Part shown: positions 12,101 through 23,632 of the stretch, in pieces
Position numbering within the stretch: the first letter of the stretch is position 1
Layout of the letters: every line of letters starts with the position of its first letter
Source: Topomyia yanbarensis
Taxonomy: Eukaryota; Arthropoda; Insecta; Diptera; Culicidae
DNA length: 64,000 nucleotides
Assembly (NCBI RefSeq): GCF_030247195.1
Contig: NC_080671.1
Location: forward strand, 411,628,044 to 411,692,043
Direction of reading: 5' to 3'
Position numbers and translations under genes: made by a program
Notes under the pieces: generated by a model
Databases searched by the model: none
What the model saw: only the letters and a program-made list of their open reading frames with translations
Told to the model about the DNA's origin: nothing

Positions 12101-12307
12101 GCAACTATTCAGCGCGCTGAGTCTTTTTCATGTGATCTTTGTGAATCCGACTACGGAACCTCATATCATCTGATATGCAACTGTCCAGCGGTAGCGCAAT
12201 TGCGAGTTCGGGTCTTCAGCCGTCCTTATATAGACGAAACCATGTTTGGTCGACTGAAACTCAGAGACATACTAAAGTTTCTTGTCCAATGTGGTAAAGA
12301 GCTTTAA
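9155..12307 (+). CDS. LOA element ORF2, reverse transcriptase and RNase H part
   Basis: 1050-aa open frame, in the same frame as the endonuclease part ending at 9118, so together one ORF2 with a single stop. Order: end of endonuclease (SLSDHKYIF near residue 53), reverse transcriptase with VFLDIEGAFDN (catalytic Asp), GCPQGGVLSPLLW, GFADDYQI (the intact catalytic Asp pair, about residue 506) and KYVGVILDSKLNW, then a thumb/connection region, then RNase H with CYTDGS, AEIFA, CSDSQAA and VPGHCGITGNEWADELA, in which the Asp-Glu-Asp-Asp set is visible. The C-terminus has a CX2C...HX4C pattern (CDLCESDYGTSYHLICNC), a possible nucleic-acid-binding knuckle. It acts in the nucleus by target-primed reverse transcription. 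RNase H plus this motif style indicates the LOA clade; I and R1 groups are the alternatives. Translation could begin at 9155 only if the endonuclease were dispensable, so the copy is probably inactive without read-through. Confidence 0.88.
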   Translation: MEYISSTNLHILNVGNRPTFARSGREEVLDITLCSDRILHELGNWQVPNETEPSLSDHKYIFFDHFDVTFNVVTYRNPKSTNWDLFLENLATKFHGYFPTISQLDDLDDVVDTTNSFILASYEEACPLRTVKSTRGTPWWRAELERMKKIMRRAWNRRQRDDSRAFRSARSAYKKCLRSAERAGWQSLCTNVSSLNETSKLYKILSKSNDFQMNSLETRDGVYVTDEKDVLNCLFDTHFPGCIDPELNNVHRSHSGDSDSWALARTLVSTESVKWAVDSFAPYKSPGKDGILPVLLQKGFDILKHVLKKILLSSLATGYIPKAWREITVRFIPKGGRSSYEEAKSFRPISLSSFLLKALERIIDHHIRNVSLVEYPLHKMQHAYQCGKSTITLLHDVVYNIEKAFSLKQSSLGVFLDIEGAFDNVSFQSILEATHGHGIPACISGWINAMLSNRILCSSLRQAEIRKLSICGCPQGGVLSPLLWNLVADGLLKKLNELGFPTYGFADDYQILITGFCIGTIFDLMQQALRAVEQWCRQVKLSVNPSKTSMVLFTKKRITTGVRPLQFFDSELLCADQVKYVGVILDSKLNWSAHIEFRVKKACMAFGQCRRTFGKTWGLKPKYIYWIYTTIVRPILSYGCLVWWQRGEVMTVQSKLNHLQRMALMALTGAFTTTPTAALEALLNIKPLHIHLKQEALSCAYRLQVTGLWNSNHVDLATSHTRLWSQMVTWGEDILAPSDITLTCSFPYRTFHVKIPSREKWLSGFMERQQQTQVVCYTDGSLMEGRAGAGVYCREMRLEQSHSLGRYCTVFQAEIFAIMCGVQSALQLSLSGRVINFCSDSQAAIKALSSDKSRSKLVIACRTQIEELSIVNTIYLVWVPGHCGITGNEWADELARAGSAIDFVGPEPALPISTSWIREKIRSWASSEHRNYWRNLQTCRQTKAFLEQPCPVVSKNLLHFSKLHCGMLTRALTGHCKLNYHMATIQRAESFSCDLCESDYGTSYHLICNCPAVAQLRVRVFSRPYIDETMFGRLKLRDILKFLVQCGKEL

Positions 12308-12529
12308 GCTTATTCGCAGGCAAGTTGAACTACTTGTGAGTTTAACTTACCTGTTGTTTATTTTTGTTTTGTGCTGTTATTTTTCCCACCCTTCCAATTC
12401 TACTTCCCCACACCTCCTTGTCCTTTCCTTCCGCTCAGGAAATGATGAAACACACGGCAAGGCACAAATCCCCGACTATGTACGGGGAACGTGCCATTTG
12501 AGCCAAAATATTCTGATTCCTGATTCCTG

Positions 12530-12676
12530 ATGATTGAAAAAAAAACAAATCAGTGTGAATATAATATGTTTTTACATAATCATTTATTGTGTTTCAGTTC
12601 TTATGCAAGCTAAATCACCACGCAAACGAAAAAATCACTCTATTACGAATTGCAGTAGAGGAGATTGCCCATTAAC
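12530..12676 (+). repeat. 147-bp direct repeat, right copy (flanks LOA element)
   Basis: Second copy of 7699-7844, immediately after the TGATTCC-type element tail. Differences from the left copy are one extra A in the first A-run and two substitutions (AAAATAAT to ATATAAT, and TTCTAATG to TTCTTATG). Confidence 0.85.
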
Positions 12677-13640
12677 CCTCTACAGCCAAACCAAATTTCC
12701 GATTTCATTAGTTCTCATCAGCTTAAAATTAGCTCCTTGTCTTGCAGAACATCATGCTTGACCAGGAGTTTGATCAGGAACACAAATCGTGTCTCCATTT
12801 TTTAGAGCTAGTGCCAATCCGATGGACTAAGGATAAGTGTTATTACGCCTGTATTTAAAACTGTCACATTGAATTCGTAACAAACAAAGAGGATCGATTA
12901 TCATTGAAGAAGGATTCCGTGTGAGTCTCCCAGAACGAGTCTCGGAGCAGCCACGGGTTCCACTAGCTTAGAAATCTGGCGTTGTATATACATAGAGACG
13001 ATACACAAGTCTTTGTCTTTTATGTTCGTTTGGACAGCTACAGCCTCAATGACAGCAATTCAGGGGATGTTAATTCTATAGGAATCGTTTAACTTTATCC
13101 TCACGCAGTTTATATATGAGGATCTCATGTGAATTTTCTCCGCAATGTAAACGTTTTTCTGGGTTTTATTACATTATTGCATTATGGAATATTACCGTGC
13201 ACGGACACAAATCTTCCTTCACAGACTTCAAATGTAAGCATTCACACTTGTTCAGCATGGTGCCGTGCCGGAGAAATGTGAATACTCGTATTTGAATATT
13301 GGTGGCACAGCCGGTTTCCGGCTTCGTTCCATCGCGTATCTGAAACGGCCTAACGTGTTGTCGAGAAAACTAAAGGTAAAAAGTCACCCGATATTTTTCA
13401 GCAGCCCTCTTTTCGATTACGAGGAGAGTTTTTACGAAACCGTTCCGCCCAGACCTTCCGTTTCTATATCGATCGTTTAGCGCACACCGCGTTGAAATTG
13501 TTCGAACCTAGTAAAAAGTTAGAGGTAAATGAAGAAAAAGAATCCAAGAACGTTCTTCCCGTTAAATATATTTTATTTATAATGAACGTATTCGGATGAA
13601 CTTCAGTTAATAGATTTTTATATGCATTGTGCAATGATGC
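12677..13640. other. noncoding, no feature recognised
   Basis: Contains only short open frames without family character. A direct continuation of the interrupted target of the LOA insertion is expected in its first part. Confidence 0.4.
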
Positions 13641-13644
13641 ACTG

Positions 13645-14617
13645 CCCCAACTCTTTTAGTCCAGAATGTGCGTCATCATCCTCCACTACATCTTGTACGC
13701 GCTGGTAACCTAGGTGTGGATTTTGAAGACGTTTCAAGCTCTATCGTCTACGATTTTAAAAACGCTGACTACGACAGCATCGTTAGCACGCTGTTGTATA
13801 TAAACTGGGACGAAAATCTCAACAATGGAGACGCGAACGGAGCAGCGATGACGTTTTCTAATATTCTTAACTACCTAATCGACCACCATGTGCCAAAACG
13901 AACAATTAGCAGCAATCAGCACCCTCCCTGGCAAACAACTGTCCCTAGACGTTTAAAAACAGCCAAACGAGCTGCATTTAAAAAATTCTCGAAACAAGAC
14001 ATTTGCATTACGAAACCACTACTTTCAACTCAACCACGAATAGAAACAGCAAAGCAGACTTTTAGATATCAGCGAAACGTCGAGCGTCAACTAAAATCTA
14101 GGCCAAAGTTGTTCTGGAAGTATGTGAATGAGCAGCGAAAAAAGTCCGGCTTGCCATCTTGTATGTCGTCTAATGGAGTGTTAGGTTCCAACACTAAGGA
14201 AATTTGCCAACTATTCTCCGACAAATTTTCAAGCGTTTTTTCCAACGAGAGCCTTCCACTACAACAAGTCGCTGCCGCCGCCAATTTAACTCCTTGTCCA
14301 GGGCGAACCATCAACCGAATTTGTTGTCGATAATGCTGCCATTCTTGCAGCAAATTCCAATCCGAAAGCATCGAGTTCCCCGGGCCCAGACGGCGTTCCT
14401 TCGATTTTTGTCAAAAAGTGCATCAGCGGGCTTCTTGAACCACGTCGGCGAGTCTTCGTGCTATCATTCACTACTGGAACATTCCCTTTCTACTGGAAAA
14501 CAGCGTACATGTTTCCAGTTCACCAAAAGGGAATCAAATCGAACACAACATTGCAAACGAACAACACGGTTTTATGCATTAACGATCGACAACGATCAAA
14601 TTGCTCTCGTTTTGGAT
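13645..14617 (+). pseudogene. CR1/Jockey-type non-LTR retrotransposon fragment
   Basis: The open frame from 13668 to 14333 (221 codons) carries the linker between endonuclease and reverse transcriptase of CR1/Jockey-like elements: YINWDENLN, a PPWQT segment followed by lysine/arginine-rich helices, then LFWKYVNEQRKKSGLPS and FSDKFSSVFSNES. After a frameshift near 14320 the product continues in another frame with NPKASSSPGPDGVPSIFVKK, the first reverse transcriptase motif, and TGTFPFYWKTA. The match stops near 14560, so the catalytic FADD part is missing. There is no RNase H and no identifiable 3' tail. It is a fragment truncated at both ends; the choice between CR1 and Jockey is open. Confidence 0.75.
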
Positions 14618-17399
14618 GAGACTTCCGCACTTGATTCAATATTTTTTTTTTAAGCGACTTACCCTTTGGAGACAACTGCACCATTGCCGTGACGATCCAT
14701 ACGAATTCTTTGGAGCTTCTTTCTTTGCTTCCGTTCGTTACGAATTTATCCAATCGAATGAAAATTATTTTCAATTTTCCAATCATTAGCAGGGCCAGCG
14801 AGTGGGTAGAGAGATTTGGAGTGATTTCTACTCGTAGTGACGAAAGTTCAGACATGGTTTATGTAAGTGAAACTGAAAATTTCCGAATAATACCTAGTGG
14901 CTACTTGGAAATACCCTTTGTTAACGAACTGTGTAACCGACGGCTCAGCGAAAATGTGTTTGTTGATTACTGATACCACAAATGTTCCACGATTAAGTAC
15001 CAATTACTCTATTCTTTTAAATTTCGTTGCATTAATTTTCTGTTTACTCCGATAAAAACTTATTTGCGCGGGTACTGAAACCCGCATGATAGTGTTGACT
15101 AATGGGAAGGTATTTCCGACAACAGACAACCTCTCTAGCTCAATGGAGGTCCATTTGAATATTTATCCGAAGGCAAAATAATGCCGATAAATCTCCTTTG
15201 AGATAAAAATTATTCAGCTAATACAACAGGCCCCTGGAATGTCTACTTCTAGACCGAATATAACCCATTTAACTTCATCAATGTATCGCATAAACTAAAT
15301 AAACAACACTCGTCCGTATGCGAAGAAGTATCTTATCTACATACCCGCCTGCAAAGTAATGATTGATGGTGTAGTCTCCGACAGGGGCCTTAACTGCGAA
15401 ATATGGGGTTGGTTCCTTCCCTTTGCTTCAGTCAGTGAAAATTCTGGTTTGCAAGCAAATGCGTTCAAATCAAGGAGTATAAGAACTTATTTTCAATCAG
15501 GCTCATGTCGAGCCTTCCGCAGGAACTTCTCTTCCAAACTTTATTCTTTTGAGCGGGGCTCATCCACCTGTTCGCCTTTTTGTGCATCAGGGCATGCAAT
15601 TCTTGCGAACAATTGAGTCATACAGCTACCCAATGTAGAAACGTAGAAATCACGACTAATTTCTACGCTCCTAAAGTGAGAGAGTCTGACAATCCTATTG
15701 AGGTAACATGTTCTAAGGTGCCTATAATATTTCGAAAAAAGAAAATCATTTTCTCTCCTAATCTGCCTCGTCAAGGCCTGAGAGTGTGCTTTGATGGGTG
15801 CTATTACAAAACCGAATTAAGTGGCTCCTCGTCTCGGAAATCTTAGAAACTAACAGGAATTGTAAAGAGCACTCAGAATTGTACGCGATCGGGTCCTATA
15901 AGGACTTTTTTAATTGTTGAATTGCCCGATTTTCTCCGAATATACGAAACTTTAGAAACTCAAATGAAAAACTTAATTAACGCTGCAAACGCGAGTATTG
16001 GCACTGGTTTGTCAGCGGATTAACGAGAGAAATAATGTTTCATCTGGTGGCTAGGTCCTCAGTTGTGTATTCTATTCAACCGTTGATCGGAATACACGGA
16101 ACCAAGAATCCTTTTTCGGCGAAAACAGTATTCCATATAGATCTACACTCTGACAATTGATTTTTCGCGATGAAATGATAATACTTTATATGAACGTAAT
16201 GATTGATCTTTGAACACACAAATTAATCTGACAGCAAAGATGCTCGCGCTAAGCATTGTAGTGCGCATATCACTGTAGCGTTTGTTAGATGATGACAGCT
16301 ATGCTTCGCTTCCTTGCTACTTATTATGACAGTAGTGGGAGGCTGTGCTGCATGCATTATCCGCACAAAACTGATGGTTTTATATTTACCCATCAACGAC
16401 CATGTCCACATCGTTACAGGTCCAAGGATGCTCTCCATTCGATGGAGCTTGGAAAGCACTCCTTGCGTTTTCTGGGGAAAACATGGGAGTTCCTTAGTGC
16501 TTTATCTGAAAAATCATATCAGATTAGCTTAGTTTGAATTCTTTTGCATGGCTCCATTCCGGGTAATGAGAAGGCAGACACTTAGATTAGAATGGTAATG
16601 ATAATAGGCGTACAGTTAGGCATTAGAAGGTGATATTTTTGAAAGATCGCGTTGCTTCAACGAGTTTTTCAGTATTTCTTGTCAGGGGACGCTCGACAAC
16701 AAATTTCATAGAACAATGGACAAATTTCGTAGAACAATGGAAGTTTAGGTTCAAGGGTTGGATTAGGTTCGTGACTTCATTCAGATAATATCTCGGGTTA
16801 TATCCAGTCCAGGTTGGCTGAGCATCTCTGGCGTAGTGGGGTCGTGAAGAGACCGCTCTTCACGACGCGTATGGTGACGATTATCGCAACATTAAACATG
16901 TCTGATCGTGCGCCTAGTACCCTAGCGCCATATCTTCGTTAACCGAATACCTTCGGCCTCGTTCCAGTCCGGGATGTGCTAGTTATACTCGATCTCCCTA
17001 TATGTCTCTGATATACAGATTTTTAAACACGATAGATACACCCAAAACATTTCCCTGAAGCGAAAAATGCATTGCAGCATTTCGATCATATTCCGAATTA
17101 GAATCATGCATTATCGCCATTACGAACCAAGCTTAGCTACTGCATTATACCAACACAACTTAATACACGATGAAACAAACGAAAACGGAATACGCGATAC
17201 AGTGTAATCAACGCACTTGTGAATGTGTTAGTTGATTCTGTTTTCTGAACCAAACAACAAAAAGGAGTATTTTATACAAGTTCACCCTATATGTATATGT
17301 GTGACATCTGTCATATTTCATATCCATTGCAACAAGCCTATAATTTTCTCGAATTCTCAAGTGTGTGTATGCGTGAAATATGCGCTATGATTTCATTAA
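14618..17399. other. noncoding, no gene recognised
   Basis: A 94-codon open frame at 14689-14973, others near 15359-15846 and 16223-16537, are without recognisable motifs or splice context. A short perfect hairpin is at 16841-16866. Directly 3' of the CR1/Jockey fragment the sequence up to about 15000 might still be retroelement-derived, but nothing proves it. Confidence 0.35.
16841..16866 (+). other. perfect 11-bp stem hairpin
   Basis: GTCGTGAAGAG, loop ACCG, then CTCTTCACGAC. A perfect 11-bp stem with a 4-base loop in locally GC-richer sequence. Function unknown; may be chance or the core of a small structured repeat. Confidence 0.5.
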
Positions 17400-17513
17400 A
17401 ATAACCTCACGAATAGCGGACGGTTCACTTGGATAATAATTTACTTTAATAGTCATTAATCTGTGCTGCCAGTCTAATAAGTGCTGTTCTAATTCATATC
17501 CGCGAAAATAAAG
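17400..17513 (+). other. candidate 5' noncoding exon of the SAMD3-like gene
   Basis: Ends at an excellent donor (ATAAAG|GTAAGG, GT at 17514-17515) 137 bp before an acceptor (TATATTCCAG, ending 17650) that directly precedes the coding exon. The 5' end is a guess; no TATA box is evident. Confidence 0.4.
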
Positions 17514-17650
17514 GTAAGGATAACATTGAATTACTAAAGTATGAAAATATTGCGAAAATTTACGAAAAACTTGTGCAAAAAATGCAATATGGCCGACTAC
17601 TTGAAACTTCATTTCCGTACTTGGCACTACATATATTTTCTATATTCCAG

Positions 17651-17898
17651 TTTTTGGAATGGCTAATCAGGCGACGGAAGAGTTTCTGCGACAAAATCAT
17701 CTGATTCACCTAATTAATCCATTCAAAGATGCCAATATAACTTTAGACGACTTTGAGTATTTGAGGCAAAATACAGCCGAGCTACAACAGTTTGTGCCCA
17801 TACTTCGAGATCGCATCGACTTTGTCAACAGTTTAAAAAAACGTGTCAGCGATAAAGAAACGCAGGTTGATCTTGACCGTCCGTTTGATCCTCGAGAG
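17651..17898 (+). CDS. SAM-like domain exon, first coding exon of a SAMD3-like gene
   Basis: Exon bounded by an AG acceptor at 17649-17650 and a donor (CGAGAG|GTATGC) after 17898. Translation starts at ATG 17659, 80 codons, ending in phase 0. Residues 8-56 (from FLRQNHLIHL through a DANITLDDFEYL segment to LRDRIDFVNSL) have the helix pattern of a sterile alpha motif (SAM) domain, a protein-protein interaction fold. The open frame would run on to 18027 if unspliced, but the continuation is not SAM-like. The next phase-compatible exon that fits the family is at 34417, 16.5 kb downstream; joining gives a 484-aa product. Proteins of this plan are often annotated as SAM domain-containing protein 3-like and, as I recall, accompany transposases in animal EnSpm-like elements. 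The exon itself is well supported; the join to 34417 is inference from phase and domain order. Confidence 0.6.
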
Positions 17899-18027
17899 GT
17901 ATGCTATTTTTCATCAATCAAAACAGTCTTGCAGCTCTATAGTAATTATGCGATACATGTTCGGCCCATTATCAGTAATATAGCCGGACTAAAATTTAAG
18001 CCGAAGGTACATGTAGTCCTGGTTTAA

Positions 18028-21000
18028 TTGTACAGATAATAGGTAGCACTCTACACTAATAATTTACTGCGAAGAAGGTTAAAATGTGCCGAATTTCGAC
18101 TTGGTGTGTGTGATATTTGTTTAAAGTTAAAATGAGTCAATTATGAACTATTAACACTGTCAAAGTTATTGTTCTAAACCATGAAATTGAGCCTAAAGCA
18201 AATGTGACATTAACCTGCAGAATATTTGCTTACTTCATACAACAGCGATTCGGCTATGCTCTAAAAGTAAACCGTTTTGAACCGTATAGCAACAGTGTGA
18301 TACGCAGAGAAACAACTTTTAAAAGAACTTAAAATCATAAGAAATGTAAAACACAGTAGAGTTCAGTAAACGTTTCCTATCGGCCAGAAGTTTAATTAAA
18401 TCTGTTAATTTGTTGTAGATCATGTTAACTTGTGCATGGTTTTTATGACTAACACGAAGTGAAGTGATGGAAAAAATTATATCCTACAGAGGACCCAATG
18501 CAATACTAACTCCACAAAATTACTGGCAGAACAATCTGTTTAGTTTTAGCATGTTGTTAACAATTTATGTAAAAAGTGTGTAGCCAGGGCGAGCAAATGT
18601 TGGAATAATCTTCCAACAGTAAAAGTAAGACAATGTTCCGAATAGTGCTCTTAGCTGCTTATGTTGTCATAATTATTTTTAACATTGTAACATAGCATAC
18701 ACTGCTTTGTGTGAGCGATTTTCATCCATGCCAATATGCTAATCCATCTTTATATCCTTAAATAAACTTCGGTTCGTAAGGAAATGTTCAAGTACCTACA
18801 AAAGAAATTATAACTACTAGAGGGAGCAAAGCGCTACTGTCTCCATGTATTCACGAACTGAAACATGGGGTTTCGCTCTAGCGTACTTTATCCCATTACT
18901 TTGAAATGTATGTACCCAGGGCAATATGTGTCAAACTAATAGGCCTAGCATATGTAAGAACGAGATAATAAACCATCAGTGCTAAAAGCGGCATGCGACC
19001 TCTAGTAGTTATAATCTCTTTTGTACCTACCTGTAAAACACAATTCGTTGGCAGGTTGGGGACTACGGATACGTTCAGAGTATACAACTCATCGACGTTC
19101 AAAGTGCCGATTGCAAAGGATCCAGACAATCCAAAACATATGTGTACAGCACGAAAACGTTTAAATAAATCTTCCGGTTTAATGCTGGTCATTTAAGCGA
19201 CCTAAACGTATCAGATTATGACCTATTGACATATACAAAACAAAAACTGCAGCTGCTTGAAGATGTTGAATAAACCAAATAAACTTCACATCTCAAAGCT
19301 ATATGTTTATTATTTTAGTCATGTCAAATAGACATTGTCAATATTTCAGTGCCAGAGAGAATACGAAGAGAGACGACTGTTGAAAATCAACCAAACACTC
19401 CCTTTACTTTGATCAGGGATGCCAGAGAAGAAAAGTGCCCTTACACGAAGCGTTAGTAATATCAATACTGAGCAGTAATTACACTTTTAATGATCGTGTG
19501 ATGCAACTAATGACAGAATTACCACAATTCTAGAAATGTTATTACTTAGCAATGACACTTTTTATGCTCGTGTGAGGGCTCATGAAGACATCATTTTTTA
19601 AGTTATTGGAAATCAATACTTTTACATTTTGAAGATATTTTGAACTGGAATAGGACTCACGGATACAAAAAACTTTTTAACGTTTTTACTTGGCCTCGAA
19701 ACTGAGTCAGTTCCTACATTTTGAAGGCGGTTGGGATTAGAACATGACTCTGTTTTACTTTAAGCAAACACGATATTAATATCAAATTCAACCAGTGGGA
19801 ACTGTCAAATGTGGTCAGTCCGTTTAAAATATGTGAAACTATGCAAGAGGAAAAATAAAATTACTATGAAATAAGAAAACATCTATCCGTAAGTCCCGTC
19901 CTAGATTTTGAGAGATTCGGCGATTTTTTGGAGAATACAGGATTTAGGCAGTTATTGAAATAATCTTTGCTCAACAGCAATAACCGATTCGGAGTATTGG
20001 TCACATACAACATATGAGGATATTTATTATTAAATGTGAAGACATTAGGAAAATATATCGAGTATTCCTGGTTTTTATTTTAACACTAACATTTTGGAAA
20101 ACTCATCCCCAGTAGCACTTTAAAACTGGCGATTTTTTAAGTTATGGATTACTTCTTTCAGTTTTGGTTAAATATTTTTAGTTTTAATGTTCTTTTTTCG
20201 AAATTTTATATTTAACTTAAATTTAACCACAAGAGATTTCCAATGTTGACAGATGGATAATTCGAGATTCTCTCATTAGAGTCTAAATAATAAATGGCAA
20301 CGGAGTTTTCGCAAATAAATATAGCATATTTTTAGCATTTTGATGAAAATTTCACTGATTTCCACAGATGTTTGGAGACGTTGCAATTTTTCACAGATTT
20401 TTTGGAATTTAACTCAGCATTTCTCAGATGTTTTTTTCTGGTTTAGTCATCACATAATGTGAAAAGTTTTTTTATATCGAAACGCAGATTCCCCTAATGG
20501 TCTATCCCTCGCATACTTCTGTACGTAGCATATTGCATTAAAATGTTCAACCTAACATTTCTGACAGCTTGTTTAGTTGGACTTAGAAAATTTTTGATTC
20601 CACCCAGAACAAGAAAGTGGTTCAAATTGTTTTTAATTTATGAACAACTAATTCGCTGAACTGCCATTTTTTCGTGCATTTTTACTCAGACGTCATCTTG
20701 CAATGTTCCGTTTCAGTGGCGCCATCATTGCAAATGTGATTAAAACCCCAACTAAAAATATATAAAAAGGAACGGTTAGTTCGTGATATGAACCTTAGAG
20801 AAGAGACGACAACAGGCTTTGCTCTTCTTGATTTTCCCGACTAGGCCCGGCAGTAAATCTAAAGACAACAAGCGTTCATCGTTGCCAGATTCCTTTCGTA
20901 TGCTTTTCGCAATTGCTGAAAATAATTGTACCTCGAAAATCGCACCTCAACCAACAATTTACAATGCGTAAGCTGCATTTAAAAAATTAATTTAATTTTT

Positions 21001-21121
21001 ATTCGTGTCTCTATATCGCCATTCAGGACTTTTATTCAATTTGCATGAAATGTTGATGTGTATGAAAAGTAGCCAGAATAGATTCAGCAGCACTGTTTTC
21101 TATCCCGTTGGTAAATATAAT
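18028..21121. other. noncoding; intronic if the SAMD3-like model is right
   Basis: AT-rich, no coding signal. Small inverted similarity around 19440-19570 (CCCTTACACGA against TCGTGTGAGGG) is too weak to call an element. No RNA gene seen. Confidence 0.4.
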
Positions 21122-21401
21122 CAGCGATGCCACATGTTTTTGTGAAATGTCTGTAGAAGAATAATTAAAATGTCTGTAAAAGTCTGTAAATGGTTGTGTA
21201 AATCCCATTTACACTAGGTTGTTACTTTAAAAATAGCTTGAAATTAGTAAACTATTGTAAAGGAATTCGGGTCAAATTATTCTAGTGCAATTTTGTTAAA
21301 CACTGTTACTCTTTTAAAAGTCTGTAGATTTCTGATTACGTCTGTAGGAGACCATCAAAAGTCTGTAAAATACAGACATGTCTGTAAATCTGGCATCGCT
21401 G
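21122..21401. mobile_element. hAT-type MITE with 8-bp target duplication (copy 1)
   Basis: 280 bp with terminal inverted repeats CAGCGATGCCA and TGGCATCGCTG, flanked on both sides by the exact 8-mer AATATAAT (21114-21121 and 21402-21409). An 8-bp duplication is the mark of hAT transposons. The interior has many copies of GTCTGTAAA or close variants near both ends, likely subterminal transposase-binding repeats. No transposase is coded. Confidence 0.88.
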
Positions 21402-21792
21402 AATATAATAAACGCTCATGATTGGCAAAACGACCAATCAGAAGGTGGTTCAATATTGTGGTTAGGACTGGATCAAATTGGCTACGCGATTGTCTTCTCT
21501 TCTCTTAGCTATCATAGAACAATGTTCAGTAAAAGGTGGCCACATTTTAAAGTGGTATGTATTTAACAGGAGTGGGTGAACGTCATATTTGGATGGAATA
21601 GTAACCAACATAATCACACAGTATTGCACATGATTGTTTATAGGTTAAATGCTATCGTAAAATTCCAGCCCCCTGTCAAGGATGGCGTCTCTGTACAGCC
21701 AGCATCACTGCCATGAAAATCAAAACAATAAATTTGGATGGAATCAGTGAAAGCTGAATTTGGTTATTAAGTGTCCATTTTCTGAATGATAT

Positions 21793-23070
<1,278 letters not shown>

Positions 23071-23072
23071 TA

Positions 23073-23306
23073 CACTGAAAAAAATGTTGGTAAAAATAAA
23101 AGTTTTTCGCTCTTAGCAAAGAACAACCAACACATACTCTTAGTTTGAAAAGGAAACTTTTATTTTGATTACTATTCTTCAATAGCTAAAAGGAAAACTT
23201 TTATTTTGAATATTATTCTTGATTAATTTTCTTTCTATGTAACAATAGGCGTTGGTTCTCTTTTGTGAAAGCGCAACACTCTTTTACAAATATTTTTTTC
23301 TGTGTG
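23073..23306. mobile_element. TA-flanked MITE with CACWGAAAAAAAT-type ends
   Basis: Left end TACACTGAAAAAAATGTTGG and right end, reversed, TACACACAGAAAAAAATA form imperfect inverted repeats next to TA on both sides (23071-23072 and 23307-23308). Inside, a 45-bp motif with AAACTTTTATTTTGA is repeated in tandem. The TA border suggests Tc1/mariner-type mobilisation. About 234 bp, no coding. Confidence 0.6.
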
Positions 23307-23311
23307 TAGCA

Positions 23312-23571
23312 CAGAGATGCCAGGTACTTTTTTCAAATGTCTGCAATAATAATTTTAAAAGTCTGGGAAGAACAAAAAATGTCAGGAAAGCTAGTGTAAC
23401 CAAAAGCCTTTATATTCAAAAATCTGCAAATATCTGCAACAAAACTAAAAAATCTGCAAATATCTGCAACCAAACTAGAAAATCTGCAAATATCTGCGTC
23501 ATCGAAAAAATCTGCAGCTTAAATTAAAAGTCTGCGAATTTGCAGACTTGTCTGCAAATCTGGCATCCCTG
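23312..23571. mobile_element. hAT-type MITE with 8-bp target duplication (copy 2)
   Basis: 260 bp with ends CAGAGATGCCAG and CTGGCATCCCTG, flanked by the exact 8-mer GTGTAGCA (23304-23311 and 23572-23579). Same family as the copy at 21122-21401 by the GATGCCA ends and dense internal TCTGCAAA motifs (TCTGTAAA in copy 1). At 23428-23515 a 32-33-bp unit of TCTGCAAATATCTGCAA plus spacer is repeated about three times. The left duplication overlaps the end of the TA-flanked MITE, so this element inserted at its border. Confidence 0.88.
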
Positions 23572-23632
23572 GTGTAGCATATTAGTGTTCTTTTACGACT
23601 GGCAGAGAAAATCTGAACAATGTGTATATAGA

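Larger units (their letters stand above)
7845..12529 (+). mobile_element. LOA-clade non-LTR retrotransposon with RNase H, lacking ORF1
   Basis: About 4.69 kb between two 146/147-bp direct repeats. It has an 0.8-kb leader (7845-8662) without a recognisable ORF1 or Gag zinc knuckles, then ORF2 with endonuclease, reverse transcriptase and RNase H, then a 220-bp 3' UTR ending in a TGATTCC-type repeat (CTGATTCCTGATTCCTGA), as LOA-like elements end instead of poly(A). Part of the leader (8300-8450, including CTGCTCCCATGTCGTAGGAG) recurs on the minus strand at 26.41-26.59 kb as the 5' end of another insertion, so that block is the 5' UTR of a wider family. The missing ORF1 suggests 5' rearrangement or a single-ORF lineage. 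Confidence 0.8.

Noticed and set aside
14689..14973. 94-aa open frame after the CR1/Jockey fragment
   Set aside because: No motif, no codon or splice support; not reported as a gene.
19436..19571. Possible small MITE (CCCTTACACGA / TCGTGTGAGGG)
   Set aside because: Inverted match is short and imperfect, with no border duplication.
20755..20800. TATA box plus TTAGT initiator-like motif (TATATAAAAAGG...TTAGT)
   Set aside because: Spacing between TATA and the initiator A is only about 17 bp, too short for a core promoter, and no transcript or gene follows.
23428..23515. Three 32-33-bp repeats resembling a small CRISPR-like array
   Set aside because: They are subterminal repeats inside a hAT MITE with defined ends and target duplication.
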